64,000 nt of DNA, taken from contig JADJUP010000003.1 in NCBI GenBank assembly GCA_016716965.1, positions 176,810-240,809 on the forward strand, given 5' to 3'. Both the position numbers and the translations under genes were made by a program. Shown here one piece after another: positions 44,725 to 52,509 of the stretch; within the stretch, counting starts at the first letter, position 1, and every line of letters starts with the position of its first letter. Source of the DNA: Sulfuritalea sp. (GTDB lineage Bacteria; Pseudomonadota; Gammaproteobacteria; Burkholderiales; Rhodocyclaceae). The notes under the pieces are model-generated. The model saw only the letters and a program-made list of their open reading frames with translations. It ran no database searches and was not told the origin of the DNA.

Positions 44725-46011
44725 ATGCACATTCCTTGTTCGCAGCCTTTCGCCGTGATCGCCCTCCTGCGCGTCCTCGTGCTCGCACTGCTGTTCGCCG
44801 GTCCGGCACATGCGACCGGCGCCGGGGATGTCCCGGCCGGTTCCGGTGCCGACGGGCAGGCGCAGATACAGGTGTACTTCTTCTGGTCGCTGACCTGCCC
44901 GCACTGCATCGCGGCGCATCCGTTCATCGAGGACATCGCGCAGGCACGGCCCTGGGTCACGCTGCACGCGCTGGAGGTCTCGCGCGAGCCGGAGAACCTT
45001 CGCCGCTACGAAACCATGGCCCGCGCGCTCGGCGAGCAGGCAGCGGCCGTGCCGGCTGTGATTTTCTGCGGCGAGATGCATGTCGGCTGGGAGGGTGACG
45101 AGGTCACGGGCGCGCTACTGCGCCAGCGCCTCGACGCGTGTCGCAGCCAGGCCGGGGGCGGGTCGCCGGCTTCGGCCGACCCGACCCCGCCGGCGCCCCT
45201 CCATTTGCCGCTGGTCGGCGCCGTCGATCCTGGCAGCCTGTCGCTGCCGATGCTGACCCTGGTGCTGGCCGGACTCGACGCCTTCAATCCGTGTGCGTTC
45301 TTCGTCCTGCTGTTCCTGCTCTCGATGATGGCGCACCAGAAGAGCCGGGCCCGGATGCTGGCCATCGGCGGCGTCTTCGTCACCATCTCCGGGTTGATGT
45401 ATTTCGCCTTCATGGCGACCTGGCTCAACGTATTCCAGCTTTTCGGCCACCTCGCCTGGGTGACGCTGGCGGCAGGTACCCTCGCGGTATTCGTCGGCGC
45501 GGTGAACGTGAAGGATTTCTTCTGGTTCGAAAAAGGGCTCACGCTGTCGATCCCCGAATCGAAAAAGCCTGACATATTCCGGCGAACGCGTGCCATCCTG
45601 CTCGCCGACCGACTGCCGGCGATGCTGGCTGCCACGGTGGTGCTGGCCATCGCCGCGAACTTCTACGAACTGCTCTGCACCGCCGGTTTCCCGATGGTCT
45701 ATACGCGGCTGCTGACGCTGGCCGAGGTTTCCCCGGCCGGGCGCTATGCCTACCTCGCGGCCTACAACGTGGTCTATGTGCTGCCGCTCGCGGCCATTGT
45801 CGCGGCCTTCGCCGGGACGCTGGGTGCGAGAAAGCTCAGCGAGCGCGAAGGCCGCCTGCTGAAACTGATGTCGGGCGTGATGATGCTGGGCCTTGGCGCC
45901 TTGCTGCTGCTGGCCCCCGAGCGGGTCAGCCAGGTCGGGATCGCCTTCGGCCTGATGGCGGTCGCGGTTCTTGTCACCGCGATCGCCGCCCGGATTACCC
46001 GGGGGGCCTGA
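44725..46011 (+). CDS. Thioredoxin-like/DsbD-type fusion membrane protein
   Basis: 428 residues. After a signal segment comes a thioredoxin-like domain with CPHC (VYFFWSLTCPHCIAAHPFIED, about residues 50-140), then a CcdA/DsbD-like eight-helix region with a NPCAFFVLLF motif and a second cysteine in YELLCTAGFPMVY. It would move reducing power across the inner membrane to its own or other periplasmic thiols. The ccm operon here lacks ccmG, so this protein is a candidate substitute; that link is inference. It could also serve metal or arsenic resistance given its position. Confidence 0.8.
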   Translation: MHIPCSQPFAVIALLRVLVLALLFAGPAHATGAGDVPAGSGADGQAQIQVYFFWSLTCPHCIAAHPFIEDIAQARPWVTLHALEVSREPENLRRYETMARALGEQAAAVPAVIFCGEMHVGWEGDEVTGALLRQRLDACRSQAGGGSPASADPTPPAPLHLPLVGAVDPGSLSLPMLTLVLAGLDAFNPCAFFVLLFLLSMMAHQKSRARMLAIGGVFVTISGLMYFAFMATWLNVFQLFGHLAWVTLAAGTLAVFVGAVNVKDFFWFEKGLTLSIPESKKPDIFRRTRAILLADRLPAMLAATVVLAIAANFYELLCTAGFPMVYTRLLTLAEVSPAGRYAYLAAYNVVYVLPLAAIVAAFAGTLGARKLSEREGRLLKLMSGVMMLGLGALLLLAPERVSQVGIAFGLMAVAVLVTAIAARITRGA

Positions 46012-46033
46012 ACAGGCGCATGGGCCGTCGTGC

Positions 46034-46063
46034 TTGACCGAATGGCAGGTCGGCTCCTAAAAT
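46034..46063 (+). promoter_or_regulatory. Sigma-70 promoter of arsR
   Basis: TTGACC (46034-46039), 18-bp spacer, TAAAAT (46058-46063), 34 bp before the arsR ATG. Confidence 0.55.
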
Positions 46064-46065
46064 GA

Positions 46066-46081
46066 TTCCATACTTCTGGAA
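46066..46081. promoter_or_regulatory. Inverted repeat, likely ArsR operator
   Basis: TTCCA-N6-TGGAA directly after the -10 element and before arsR. Its place over the transcription start suits a repressor; ArsR binding is inferred. Confidence 0.5.
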
Positions 46082-46096
46082 ATATAGAAACGATCC

Positions 46097-46444
46097 ATGG
46101 AAACCACCGAAGCCGTCGACAAGCTGGCCGCCCTGTCCCAGGAAACCCGCCTGCGGATCTTTCGCCTGCTGGTCGAGCAGGGGCCGCAGGGCCTCTATGC
46201 CGGCGCGATTTCCGAGGCGCTGGCGCTGCCGCCTGCGACCCTGTCCTTCCATGTCGCGCACCTGGTGCGCGCCGGGCTGGTGAGTTCCCGCCAGGAGGGG
46301 CGCTTCATCTTCTATGCGGCGGGATTCGCCGCGATGGACGACCTGATCGCCTATCTCACCGACAACTGCTGCCAGGGCGGGCAATGCCTGCCGAAGACCA
46401 CCGCCGCGGCCACCACGGCGAAGCGCCGGCGCAAGGCGGCTTGA
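46097..46444 (+). CDS. arsR: ArsR family transcriptional repressor
   Basis: 115 residues. Winged helix-turn-helix with LSQETRLRIFRLL, LPPATLSFHVAHLVRAGLVSSRQEGRFIFY. The C-terminal NCCQGGQC cysteines could bind arsenite, unlike the E. coli-type site in helix 3. It leads the arsenic operon and lies just behind an inverted repeat. Confidence 0.92.
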   Translation: METTEAVDKLAALSQETRLRIFRLLVEQGPQGLYAGAISEALALPPATLSFHVAHLVRAGLVSSRQEGRFIFYAAGFAAMDDLIAYLTDNCCQGGQCLPKTTAAATTAKRRRKAA

Positions 46445-46454
46445 GGCAAACACC

Positions 46455-46946
46455 ATGAACTTCAAAGTACTCGTGCTCTGTACCGGCAACTCGGCGCGCT
46501 CCATCCTCGGCGAGATGCTTTTCAACCACCTCGGCCGTGGCCGCATCGAGGCGCATTCCGCCGGCAGCAAACCCGGCGGCGTGGTCAATCCGGTCGCGCT
46601 GGAAACGCTGGCGAAGCATGGCGTGCCCTTTGCCGGTGCGCGCAGCAAGTCCTGGGACGAATTTGCCGTAGCGTCAGCGCCGACCTTTGACTTCATATTC
46701 ACCGTCTGCGGCAATGCGGCGCAAGAAACCTGCCCGGTCTGGCCCGGCCATCCGGCGACGGCGCACTGGGGCATTCCCGACCCGGCGCACGTCGAACCGC
46801 TGGCAGCGCGGCGCGAGGCCTTCGAGGACGCCTATCAATCGCTGAAGAAACGCGTCGAAGCCTTCCTCGCCCTGCCGCTGGAAACCATGACTCGCGAAGA
46901 GTCGGCGCTGGCGGCACGGCGAATCCACGACGAGGCTGCGCCATGA
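46455..46946 (+). CDS. arsC: Arsenate reductase (low-molecular-weight phosphatase type)
   Basis: Reduces arsenate to arsenite. 163 residues; P-loop VLCTGNSARSILGE (C-x5-R) and HWGIPDPA are diagnostic. Two dispersed repeats lie in frame: copy 8 gives FAVASAPTFDF and copy 9, inverted, gives REESALAARR near the end. Overlaps the acr3 upstream frame. Confidence 0.93.
   Translation: MNFKVLVLCTGNSARSILGEMLFNHLGRGRIEAHSAGSKPGGVVNPVALETLAKHGVPFAGARSKSWDEFAVASAPTFDFIFTVCGNAAQETCPVWPGHPATAHWGIPDPAHVEPLAARREAFEDAYQSLKKRVEAFLALPLETMTREESALAARRIHDEAAP
46665..46688 (+). repeat. Dispersed 25-bp repeat, copy 8 (inside arsC)
   Basis: GCCGTAGCGTCAGCGCCGAC followed by CTTTG, sense to arsC. Confidence 0.6.
46895..46920 (-). 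repeat. Dispersed 25-bp repeat, copy 9 (inside arsC)
   Basis: On the minus strand it reads GCCGTGCCGCCAGCGCCGAC then TCTTCG. It faces copy 8, so the two bracket about 200 bp of arsC. Confidence 0.6.
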
Positions 46947-47023
46947 GCACTGCCCGCCCCCAAGGGGGGGCCGGGGAGGGGGCGCAGCCCGTCCCCTCCG
47001 GGAGGGGTTGGGAGGGCCGTTCA

Positions 47024-48094
47024 ATGAGTGCGCAATGTGAAACCACCGCCAAGCAGGCTGCCGGCGCGCCGATGTCCACCTTCGAGCGCTACCTGACGGT
47101 CTGGGTCTTCCTCTGCATCGTCGCCGGCATCGCGCTCGGCCAGTTCCTGCCGGCGCCCTTCCAGGCGCTGGGGCGCATGGAAGTGGCGCGGGTCAACATC
47201 CCGGTCGGCCTGCTGATCTGGGTGATGATCATCCCGATGCTGGTCAAGGTGGATTTCGGCGCGCTGCACGAAGTCCGCCAGCATGTCAAAGGCATCGGCG
47301 TGACGCTGTTCGTGAACTGGCTGGTGAAGCCCTTCTCGATGGCGCTGCTGGGCTGGATCTTCATCCGCCACCTGTTCGCGCCCTATCTGCCGGCCGACCA
47401 GCTCGACAGCTACATCGCCGGCCTGATCCTGCTCGCCGCCGCGCCCTGCACCGCGATGGTCTTCGTCTGGAGCCGGCTGACCGGCGGCGATCCGCTGTTC
47501 ACGCTGTCGCAGGTGGCGGTGAACGACACCATCATGGTCTTCGCCTTCGCCCCCATCGTCGGCCTGCTGCTCGGCATCTCGGCCATCGCCGTGCCCTGGG
47601 ACACGCTGGTCACCTCGGTGGTGCTCTACATCGTGATCCCGCTGGCGCTGGCGCAGCTGTGGCGCAAGGCGTTGCTGAAGAAGGGCCAGGCGCACTTCGA
47701 CGCCGTGATGGCGACGCTGGGGCCGTGGTCGATCAGCGCGCTGCTGGCCACACTCGTGCTGCTGTTCGCCTTCCAGGGCAAGGCCATCGTGGACAAGCCG
47801 CTGATCATCGCGCTCCTGGCGGTGCCGATCCTGATCCAGGTCTTCTTCAATTCCGCGCTGGCCTACTGGCTCAACCGCGTCGTCGGCGAAAAGCACAACG
47901 TCGCCTGCCCCTCGGCGCTGATCGGCGCCAGCAACTTCTTCGAACTCGCCGTGGCCGCCGCCATCAGCCTGTTCGGCTTCGAGTCCGGCGCGGCGCTGGC
48001 CACCGTGGTCGGCGTGCTGATCGAAGTGCCGGTGATGCTGCTGGTGGTGAAAGTGGTCAACTCCAGCAAGGGCTGGTACGAACGGAGCGCGTAA
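47024..48094 (+). CDS. acr3: Arsenite efflux transporter ACR3
   Basis: 356 residues from ATG 47024, ten helices. Extrudes arsenite. The family core ERYLTVWVFLCIVAGIALGQFLP, AAPCTAMVFVWS (essential cysteine) and LIGASNFFELAVAAAIS are present. The frame stays open from 46943, but that 27-residue extension is encoded by a G/C-rich palindromic spacer and is probably not translated. Confidence 0.95.
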   Translation: MSAQCETTAKQAAGAPMSTFERYLTVWVFLCIVAGIALGQFLPAPFQALGRMEVARVNIPVGLLIWVMIIPMLVKVDFGALHEVRQHVKGIGVTLFVNWLVKPFSMALLGWIFIRHLFAPYLPADQLDSYIAGLILLAAAPCTAMVFVWSRLTGGDPLFTLSQVAVNDTIMVFAFAPIVGLLLGISAIAVPWDTLVTSVVLYIVIPLALAQLWRKALLKKGQAHFDAVMATLGPWSISALLATLVLLFAFQGKAIVDKPLIIALLAVPILIQVFFNSALAYWLNRVVGEKHNVACPSALIGASNFFELAVAAAISLFGFESGAALATVVGVLIEVPVMLLVVKVVNSSKGWYERSA

Positions 48095-49527
48095 TGGACC
48101 TCGTGACCGTCGCCCTGCAGGGCGGCGTCGCCAGCCTCGCCTCCTACCTTGCGGCGCACGTGCTGCTGTGCCTGGTGCCGGCCTTCTTCATCGCCGGCGC
48201 GCTCTCGGCGCTGATGCCGCAGGCCTCGATCACGCGCTACCTCGGGCCCGATGCGCCGCGCTGGGTGGCCTACCCGGCCGCCGCCGGCGCCGGCAGCCTG
48301 CTCGCCGTCTGCTCCTGCACCGTGCAGCCGCTGTTCGCCGGCATCTACAGCAAGGGCGCGGGGCTGGGGCCGGCGATCACCTTCCTCTTCTTCGCCCCCG
48401 CCGCCAACATCCTTGCGCTGTCCTACACCGGCGTCGCGCTCGGCGCCGAGATCGCCATCGCGCGCATCGTGCTGGCGCTCTCGTTCGGCATCGGCATCGG
48501 CATGATCATGGCAATGATCTTTCGCCGGAGCGAAGCGGCGCGCCAGGGCGATGCGCGCGCCTTCGCCGGCGACGGCCGCGTGCCGCCGCGCACGCTGCTG
48601 TTCCTCGGCACACTGGTGGCGCTGCTGATCGCCGGCACGCTCAAGGTCGACCTGCTCAGCGCGACGCTGTGGCAACACAGCATCGCGTGGCCGGAGGCGG
48701 CAAGTGCGCAGGCGCTGCTCGATCGCTGGGTTCCCGCCAACGCAGCCACCGGCGCCGAAGGCCTCAGCCTGCAGGGCGTGGCGCTGATCGCGCTGCTCGG
48801 TCTGATCGGCGCCGCCGCCTGGCGCGGCCTCGGCCTGATCGACAACGGCGTGAACCGCCTGACTGTGCCTGCCCTGGCGCTGACCGTGCTGACGCTGGCC
48901 TTCGCCGCATTGGGCCTGCGCGCGACGGTGGCGGGCATCGACCTCACCGTCAGCGGCCGCACGCTGGCGGTGCCTCTGCTGTGCGCGGCGCTGTTGCCGC
49001 AGGTGCGCCGCTTCGAAGCCTGGGACATGCAGCAATGGCTGTGGGAGACCTGGCGCTTCGTCAGGATGATCTTTCCGCTGCTGGTGGTCGGCGTGTTCCT
49101 GGTCGGCGTCATCCGCGTCTTCATCCAGCCGGAATGGATCAGGGCGGTCGCCGGCAGCAACACCGTCGCGGCCAACCTCGCCGGCGTGGTGTTCGGCGTC
49201 TTCATGTATTTCCCGACCCTGGTCGAAGTGCCGATCGCGAAGATGTTCCTTTCGCTCGGCATGCATCCCGGCCCGCTGATCGCCTACCTGATGGCCGACC
49301 CCGAACTCTCGCTGCAAAGCATCCTGATCACCTCGGCTATCATCGGCAAGCTCAAGGCCTGGACCTACGTCGCGCTGGTGGCGCTGTTCTCCACGCTGGC
49401 CGGACTGGCCTACGGCGCCTGGGTGGACGGCACGCCGGCACTGACCCTGATCCTCGTCGTCGGCGGCTTCGTGACGACACTGGTCGTCGCCCTCAATTTC
49501 ATCGAAAGCAGGAGAGCATCATGCTGA
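48094..49527 (+). CDS. ArsP/DUF318-type permease
   Basis: 477 residues with about ten to eleven membrane segments in two halves. The first half has AGSLLAVCSCTVQPLFAGIYSKGAGLGPAITFLFF, whose CSCT motif is conserved in this permease family; the second has YFPTLVEVPIAKMFLSLGMHPGP. Relatives export trivalent organoarsenicals or other metalloids. Overlaps the acr3 stop by one base and the thioredoxin gene by 7 bp, so it belongs to the ars operon. Confidence 0.85.
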   Translation: MDLVTVALQGGVASLASYLAAHVLLCLVPAFFIAGALSALMPQASITRYLGPDAPRWVAYPAAAGAGSLLAVCSCTVQPLFAGIYSKGAGLGPAITFLFFAPAANILALSYTGVALGAEIAIARIVLALSFGIGIGMIMAMIFRRSEAARQGDARAFAGDGRVPPRTLLFLGTLVALLIAGTLKVDLLSATLWQHSIAWPEAASAQALLDRWVPANAATGAEGLSLQGVALIALLGLIGAAAWRGLGLIDNGVNRLTVPALALTVLTLAFAALGLRATVAGIDLTVSGRTLAVPLLCAALLPQVRRFEAWDMQQWLWETWRFVRMIFPLLVVGVFLVGVIRVFIQPEWIRAVAGSNTVAANLAGVVFGVFMYFPTLVEVPIAKMFLSLGMHPGPLIAYLMADPELSLQSILITSAIIGKLKAWTYVALVALFSTLAGLAYGAWVDGTPALTLILVVGGFVTTLVVALNFIESRRASC

Positions 49528-49757
49528 TCAAGATCCTCGGCACCGGCTGCGCCAAGTGCCAGCGCCTCGAACAACTCACGCGCGAAGTGGTCGCCGAACA
49601 GGGCATGGACGCCAGCTTCGAACACGTGCGCGACATGAAGGAGATCATGGCCTACCCGATCACCACCACCCCGGCGCTGGTGATCGACGAGGAAGTTGCG
49701 GTCTTCGGCCGCATGCCGAGCAAGGACGAGATCGCCGGCTGGCTGAAGCCGGCATGA
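49521..49757 (+). CDS. Small thioredoxin-fold protein (TM0996/MTH895 type)
   Basis: 78 residues with the redox motif GTGCAKCQRLE and cis-Pro in PITTTPALVIDEEV. Commonly follows DUF318 permeases and probably supplies thiols to them or to ArsC. Confidence 0.9.
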   Translation: MLIKILGTGCAKCQRLEQLTREVVAEQGMDASFEHVRDMKEIMAYPITTTPALVIDEEVAVFGRMPSKDEIAGWLKPA

Positions 49758-49768
49758 GCGCCGCAAGC

Positions 49769-49793
49769 GCCGTACCGCCAGCACCGACTTTCA
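49769..49793 (+). repeat. Dispersed 25-bp repeat, copy 10
   Basis: GCCGTACCGCCAGCACCGAC followed by TTTC, between the thioredoxin and OsmC genes. Confidence 0.6.
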
Positions 49794-49806
49794 TCAGGAG
49801 CCCATC

Positions 49807-50259
49807 ATGAGCGACACGCAGCAGTTCAGCTTCACCCTCGAACAGCAGGAAGACTTCGCTTTCCTGATCCGCTTCGACAAGGACATCCCGCCGCTGCTGG
49901 CCGACGAGCCGCCGCCGCTGGGCCACGACGCCGGACCCAACCCGTCGCGCCTGCTGGCGGCCAGCGTCGCCAACTGCCTTTCGGCCAGCCTGCTGTTCGC
50001 GCTGCGCAAGTTCAAGAACAATCCCGGACCGATCACCACGGTGGTCACCGCGCACATGGAGCGCAACGAGGAAAAGCGCCTGCGCGTCGGCAGCGTCGAT
50101 GTCATGATCCAGGTGGATTCGCCAGCCGACAGCCTCGAACATCTGGATCGTGTGCTCGACCAGTTCGAGGATTTCTGCGTCGTCACCCAAAGCGTGCGCA
50201 GCGGCTTCGCGGTCAATGTCACCGTGCGCGACGGTTCCGGCAAGGTCATCAAGGGCTGA
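49807..50259 (+). CDS. OsmC family protein in the ars operon
   Basis: 150 residues of the OsmC fold. GHDAGPNPSRLLAASVANCLSASLLFAL carries one conserved cysteine and FEDFCVVTQSVRSG the second. Likely handles peroxides or persulfides. Overlaps the next gene frame by one base. Confidence 0.85.
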   Translation: MSDTQQFSFTLEQQEDFAFLIRFDKDIPPLLADEPPPLGHDAGPNPSRLLAASVANCLSASLLFALRKFKNNPGPITTVVTAHMERNEEKRLRVGSVDVMIQVDSPADSLEHLDRVLDQFEDFCVVTQSVRSGFAVNVTVRDGSGKVIKG

Positions 50260-50288
50260 TGGCACAAGGATTATTCGAAAGGATCGCA

Positions 50289-51026
50289 ATGAGCAAAATT
50301 CTGGGATTCGGCGAAACCGTCGCCGGCTACGACGTGCCAGTGCTGAATGAGCGCGAGGTGCGTGCGGCGGCAGGCATCATGTTCCTGTTCGCCTTTATGA
50401 CATTCGCCAGTGCCTGGTTCGTCGGCAACTTCCGCCCGACCAAGATCTTCGTGATCGCCTTCCTGATCGATTTCACGATCCGGCTCTTCCTCAACCCGAA
50501 ATACGCGCCGTCGATGATCGCGGCACGCTTCGCCGTGCGCGGGCAGGCGCCGGAGTGGGTCGGCGCGCCGCAAAAACGCTTTGCCTGGGCCATCGGCTGG
50601 CTGCTGGCGCTGGCCATGCTCTGGCTGATCGTGATACAAAACGTGATCGGGCCGATCAACATGCTGGTCTGCGCCACCTGCCTGACTCTGATGTTTTTCG
50701 AGAGCGCCTTCGGCATCTGCGTCGGCTGCAAGATCTACAATGCGCTGCCCGGCCGCCAGGCCCGGCATTGCGCCGGCGGTGCCTGCGAGGTGTTCGCGCC
50801 GCATCCGAGCCAGAAAGTCGGCGCCGGCGGCACGGCGATCATGACGGCCTACCTCGGCGTCATGGTCCTCGTTGGCTCGCAGGCCTTCCCGGCCGCCGAA
50901 TCGCTGGCGACGCGGCCTGCGATGGCCGCTCCCGCTACCACGGCCGCCGACCGCTGCACGCCGCCGGCCTTCGCCGTCGCCATCGGCCACGCCGAGAAGT
51001 GGAAGCTGCACAACAACTGCAAGTGA
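50289..51026 (+). CDS. DUF4395 family membrane protein
   Basis: 245 residues, four membrane helices. Typical DUF4395 segments: NEREVRAAAGIMFLFAFM, NPKYAPSMIAARFAVRG and ESAFGICVGCKIY with two cysteines. These proteins often accompany thioredoxins or rhodaneses. Dispersed repeat copy 11 inserts QKVGAGGTAIM near residue 180. The C-terminal tail ends in CTPPAFAVAIGHAEKWKLHNNCK, likely periplasmic. ATG at 50259 is an alternative start. Confidence 0.8.
   Translation: MSKILGFGETVAGYDVPVLNEREVRAAAGIMFLFAFMTFASAWFVGNFRPTKIFVIAFLIDFTIRLFLNPKYAPSMIAARFAVRGQAPEWVGAPQKRFAWAIGWLLALAMLWLIVIQNVIGPINMLVCATCLTLMFFESAFGICVGCKIYNALPGRQARHCAGGACEVFAPHPSQKVGAGGTAIMTAYLGVMVLVGSQAFPAAESLATRPAMAAPATTAADRCTPPAFAVAIGHAEKWKLHNNCK
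50813..50836 (-). repeat. Dispersed 25-bp repeat, copy 11 (inside DUF4395 gene)
   Basis: Minus-strand reading GCCGTGCCGCCGGCGCCGAC then TTTC; encodes KVGAGGTA in the DUF4395 protein. Confidence 0.6.
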
Positions 51027-51049
51027 AGCGCCGCTGAGAGCCTCGGCGT

Positions 51050-51073
51050 GCCGTAGCGCCAGCGCCGACTCCG
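51050..51073 (+). repeat. Dispersed 25-bp repeat, copy 12
   Basis: GCCGTAGCGCCAGCGCCGAC followed by TCCGG, just downstream of the DUF4395 gene. Confidence 0.65.
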
Positions 51074-51111
51074 GGGGCACGGGCGGGCCCGCCAACGGGG
51101 CGGGAACCTGG

Positions 51112-51154
<43 letters not shown>

Positions 51155-51270
51155 CAGCCCTAGCTGCGGACAACACCACGGCGCAACCTTGTTGCCGCCA
51201 AGTGCGGGGGGGAGTTCCGAGCGGTAGCCCCCGCGGAACCACGCGTAACAGCCACCCCCTTGTCGCCTGC

Positions 51271-52320
51271 CTAATGCCCGTGGCGATGCAGTTCGTCGGG
51301 GTAGTGGGCGTGGCTGTGCGCCAGCGGTTCGTGCCAGTGCGGGTGGCGGTGTCGCGTGCCGGCCGCGACGGGGGTTTCGTGCTCATGCCGGTGGTGCTCG
51401 TCGTGGTCGTGTTCGTGGTCGTGCAACAGTGCCGGATGGGTGTGTTGGTGTTCGTGGCGCTCGGTCAGGTGCAGCCAGGTTCCGAGCGCCATCAGCGCGC
51501 CGGCGGCGAGCAGTCGCGGCGTCAGCGCGTCGCCCATCGCCAGCGCCACCAGGGCGCCGAAGAAGGGCGCGATCGAGAAATAGGCGCCGGTGCGCGCGGT
51601 GCCCAGGTGGCGCAGGCCGACCACGAACAGCGCCAGGCTCACCCCGTAGGCAAACAGGCCGACCGTCATCGCCCCCGCGATGGCGGGCAGGGACGGCAGG
51701 GATGCGCCGAGCGACCAGGCCAGGGCCAGGTTGACCGCGCCGGCCACCGAGCCTTTCACCGCAGCGATCCAGGTCGCGTCGGTCGCGGAGATCTTGCGCG
51801 TCAGGTTGTTGTCGATGGCCCACGCCAGGCAGGCGCCGAGCACGGCCAGCGTCGGCCAGATGCCGGAGAAGCGCGCCTCGCCCGGCCAGCTCAGCACGAT
51901 CGCGCCGGCCGCGATGGCGGCCATGCCCAGCGCGATGCGCCGGTCGAAGTTTTCGCGAAAGGCGAACCAGGCCAGCAAGGCCGTGAACACGCCTTCCGCG
52001 TTCAGCAGCAGCGAGGCGCCGGAAGCCGGCATGCCAGCCAGGCCGAGCATCAGCAGCACCGGCCCGACGATGCCGCCTGCGACTATCGCGCCGGCGAACC
52101 AGAGCGCATCGCCCGGCGCCAGGCGCACCGCCGGTGCCCGCCTGAGTGCGCGATACAGCGTCAGCCCGAGGCCCGAACCGAGGTAGAGCAGGCCCGCCAG
52201 CAGCCAGGGGCTGACCGCATCGAGCAGCCATTTCGCCAGCGGCGTGCCCGCCCCGAACAACAGCGCCGCGCCGAGCGCGGCGGCGATTCCGGGATGGCGA
52301 AGGGCGTTTTGCAGTGACAT
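51271..52320 (-). CDS. EamA/DMT permease with His-rich tail
   Basis: 349 residues. Ten membrane helices in two EamA repeats (GAGTPLAKWLLDAVSPWLLAGLLYL; VLGACLAWAIDNNLTRKIS...). After the last helix comes a long His/Asp/Glu-rich tail (about residues 300-349) with HDHEHDHDEHHRHEHE-type runs that should bind zinc or nickel. The transported substrate is unknown, but metal-linked export or regulation is plausible. ATG 52320 chosen; the frame continues upstream only as antisense of pepN. Confidence 0.88.
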   Translation of the reverse strand: MSLQNALRHPGIAAALGAALLFGAGTPLAKWLLDAVSPWLLAGLLYLGSGLGLTLYRALRRAPAVRLAPGDALWFAGAIVAGGIVGPVLLMLGLAGMPASGASLLLNAEGVFTALLAWFAFRENFDRRIALGMAAIAAGAIVLSWPGEARFSGIWPTLAVLGACLAWAIDNNLTRKISATDATWIAAVKGSVAGAVNLALAWSLGASLPSLPAIAGAMTVGLFAYGVSLALFVVGLRHLGTARTGAYFSIAPFFGALVALAMGDALTPRLLAAGALMALGTWLHLTERHEHQHTHPALLHDHEHDHDEHHRHEHETPVAAGTRHRHPHWHEPLAHSHAHYPDELHRHGH

Positions 52321-52509
52321 CTGCCGCGCTTTCGAGATTCTGCGATGGACCAAGAATAAGCCGGCGGGGCGCCGGCGTCCAACGCATGGGCGTCGTTGCG
52401 GCGATCTTCGGCCAGGCAAGCCGCTTGACCGCAAGCCGCATCGCGCAAATACTGCCGCCTCTGCGCCGGCACCGCCGGCCCATCCCCACCCGAGAGCACA
52501 CATAACAAC

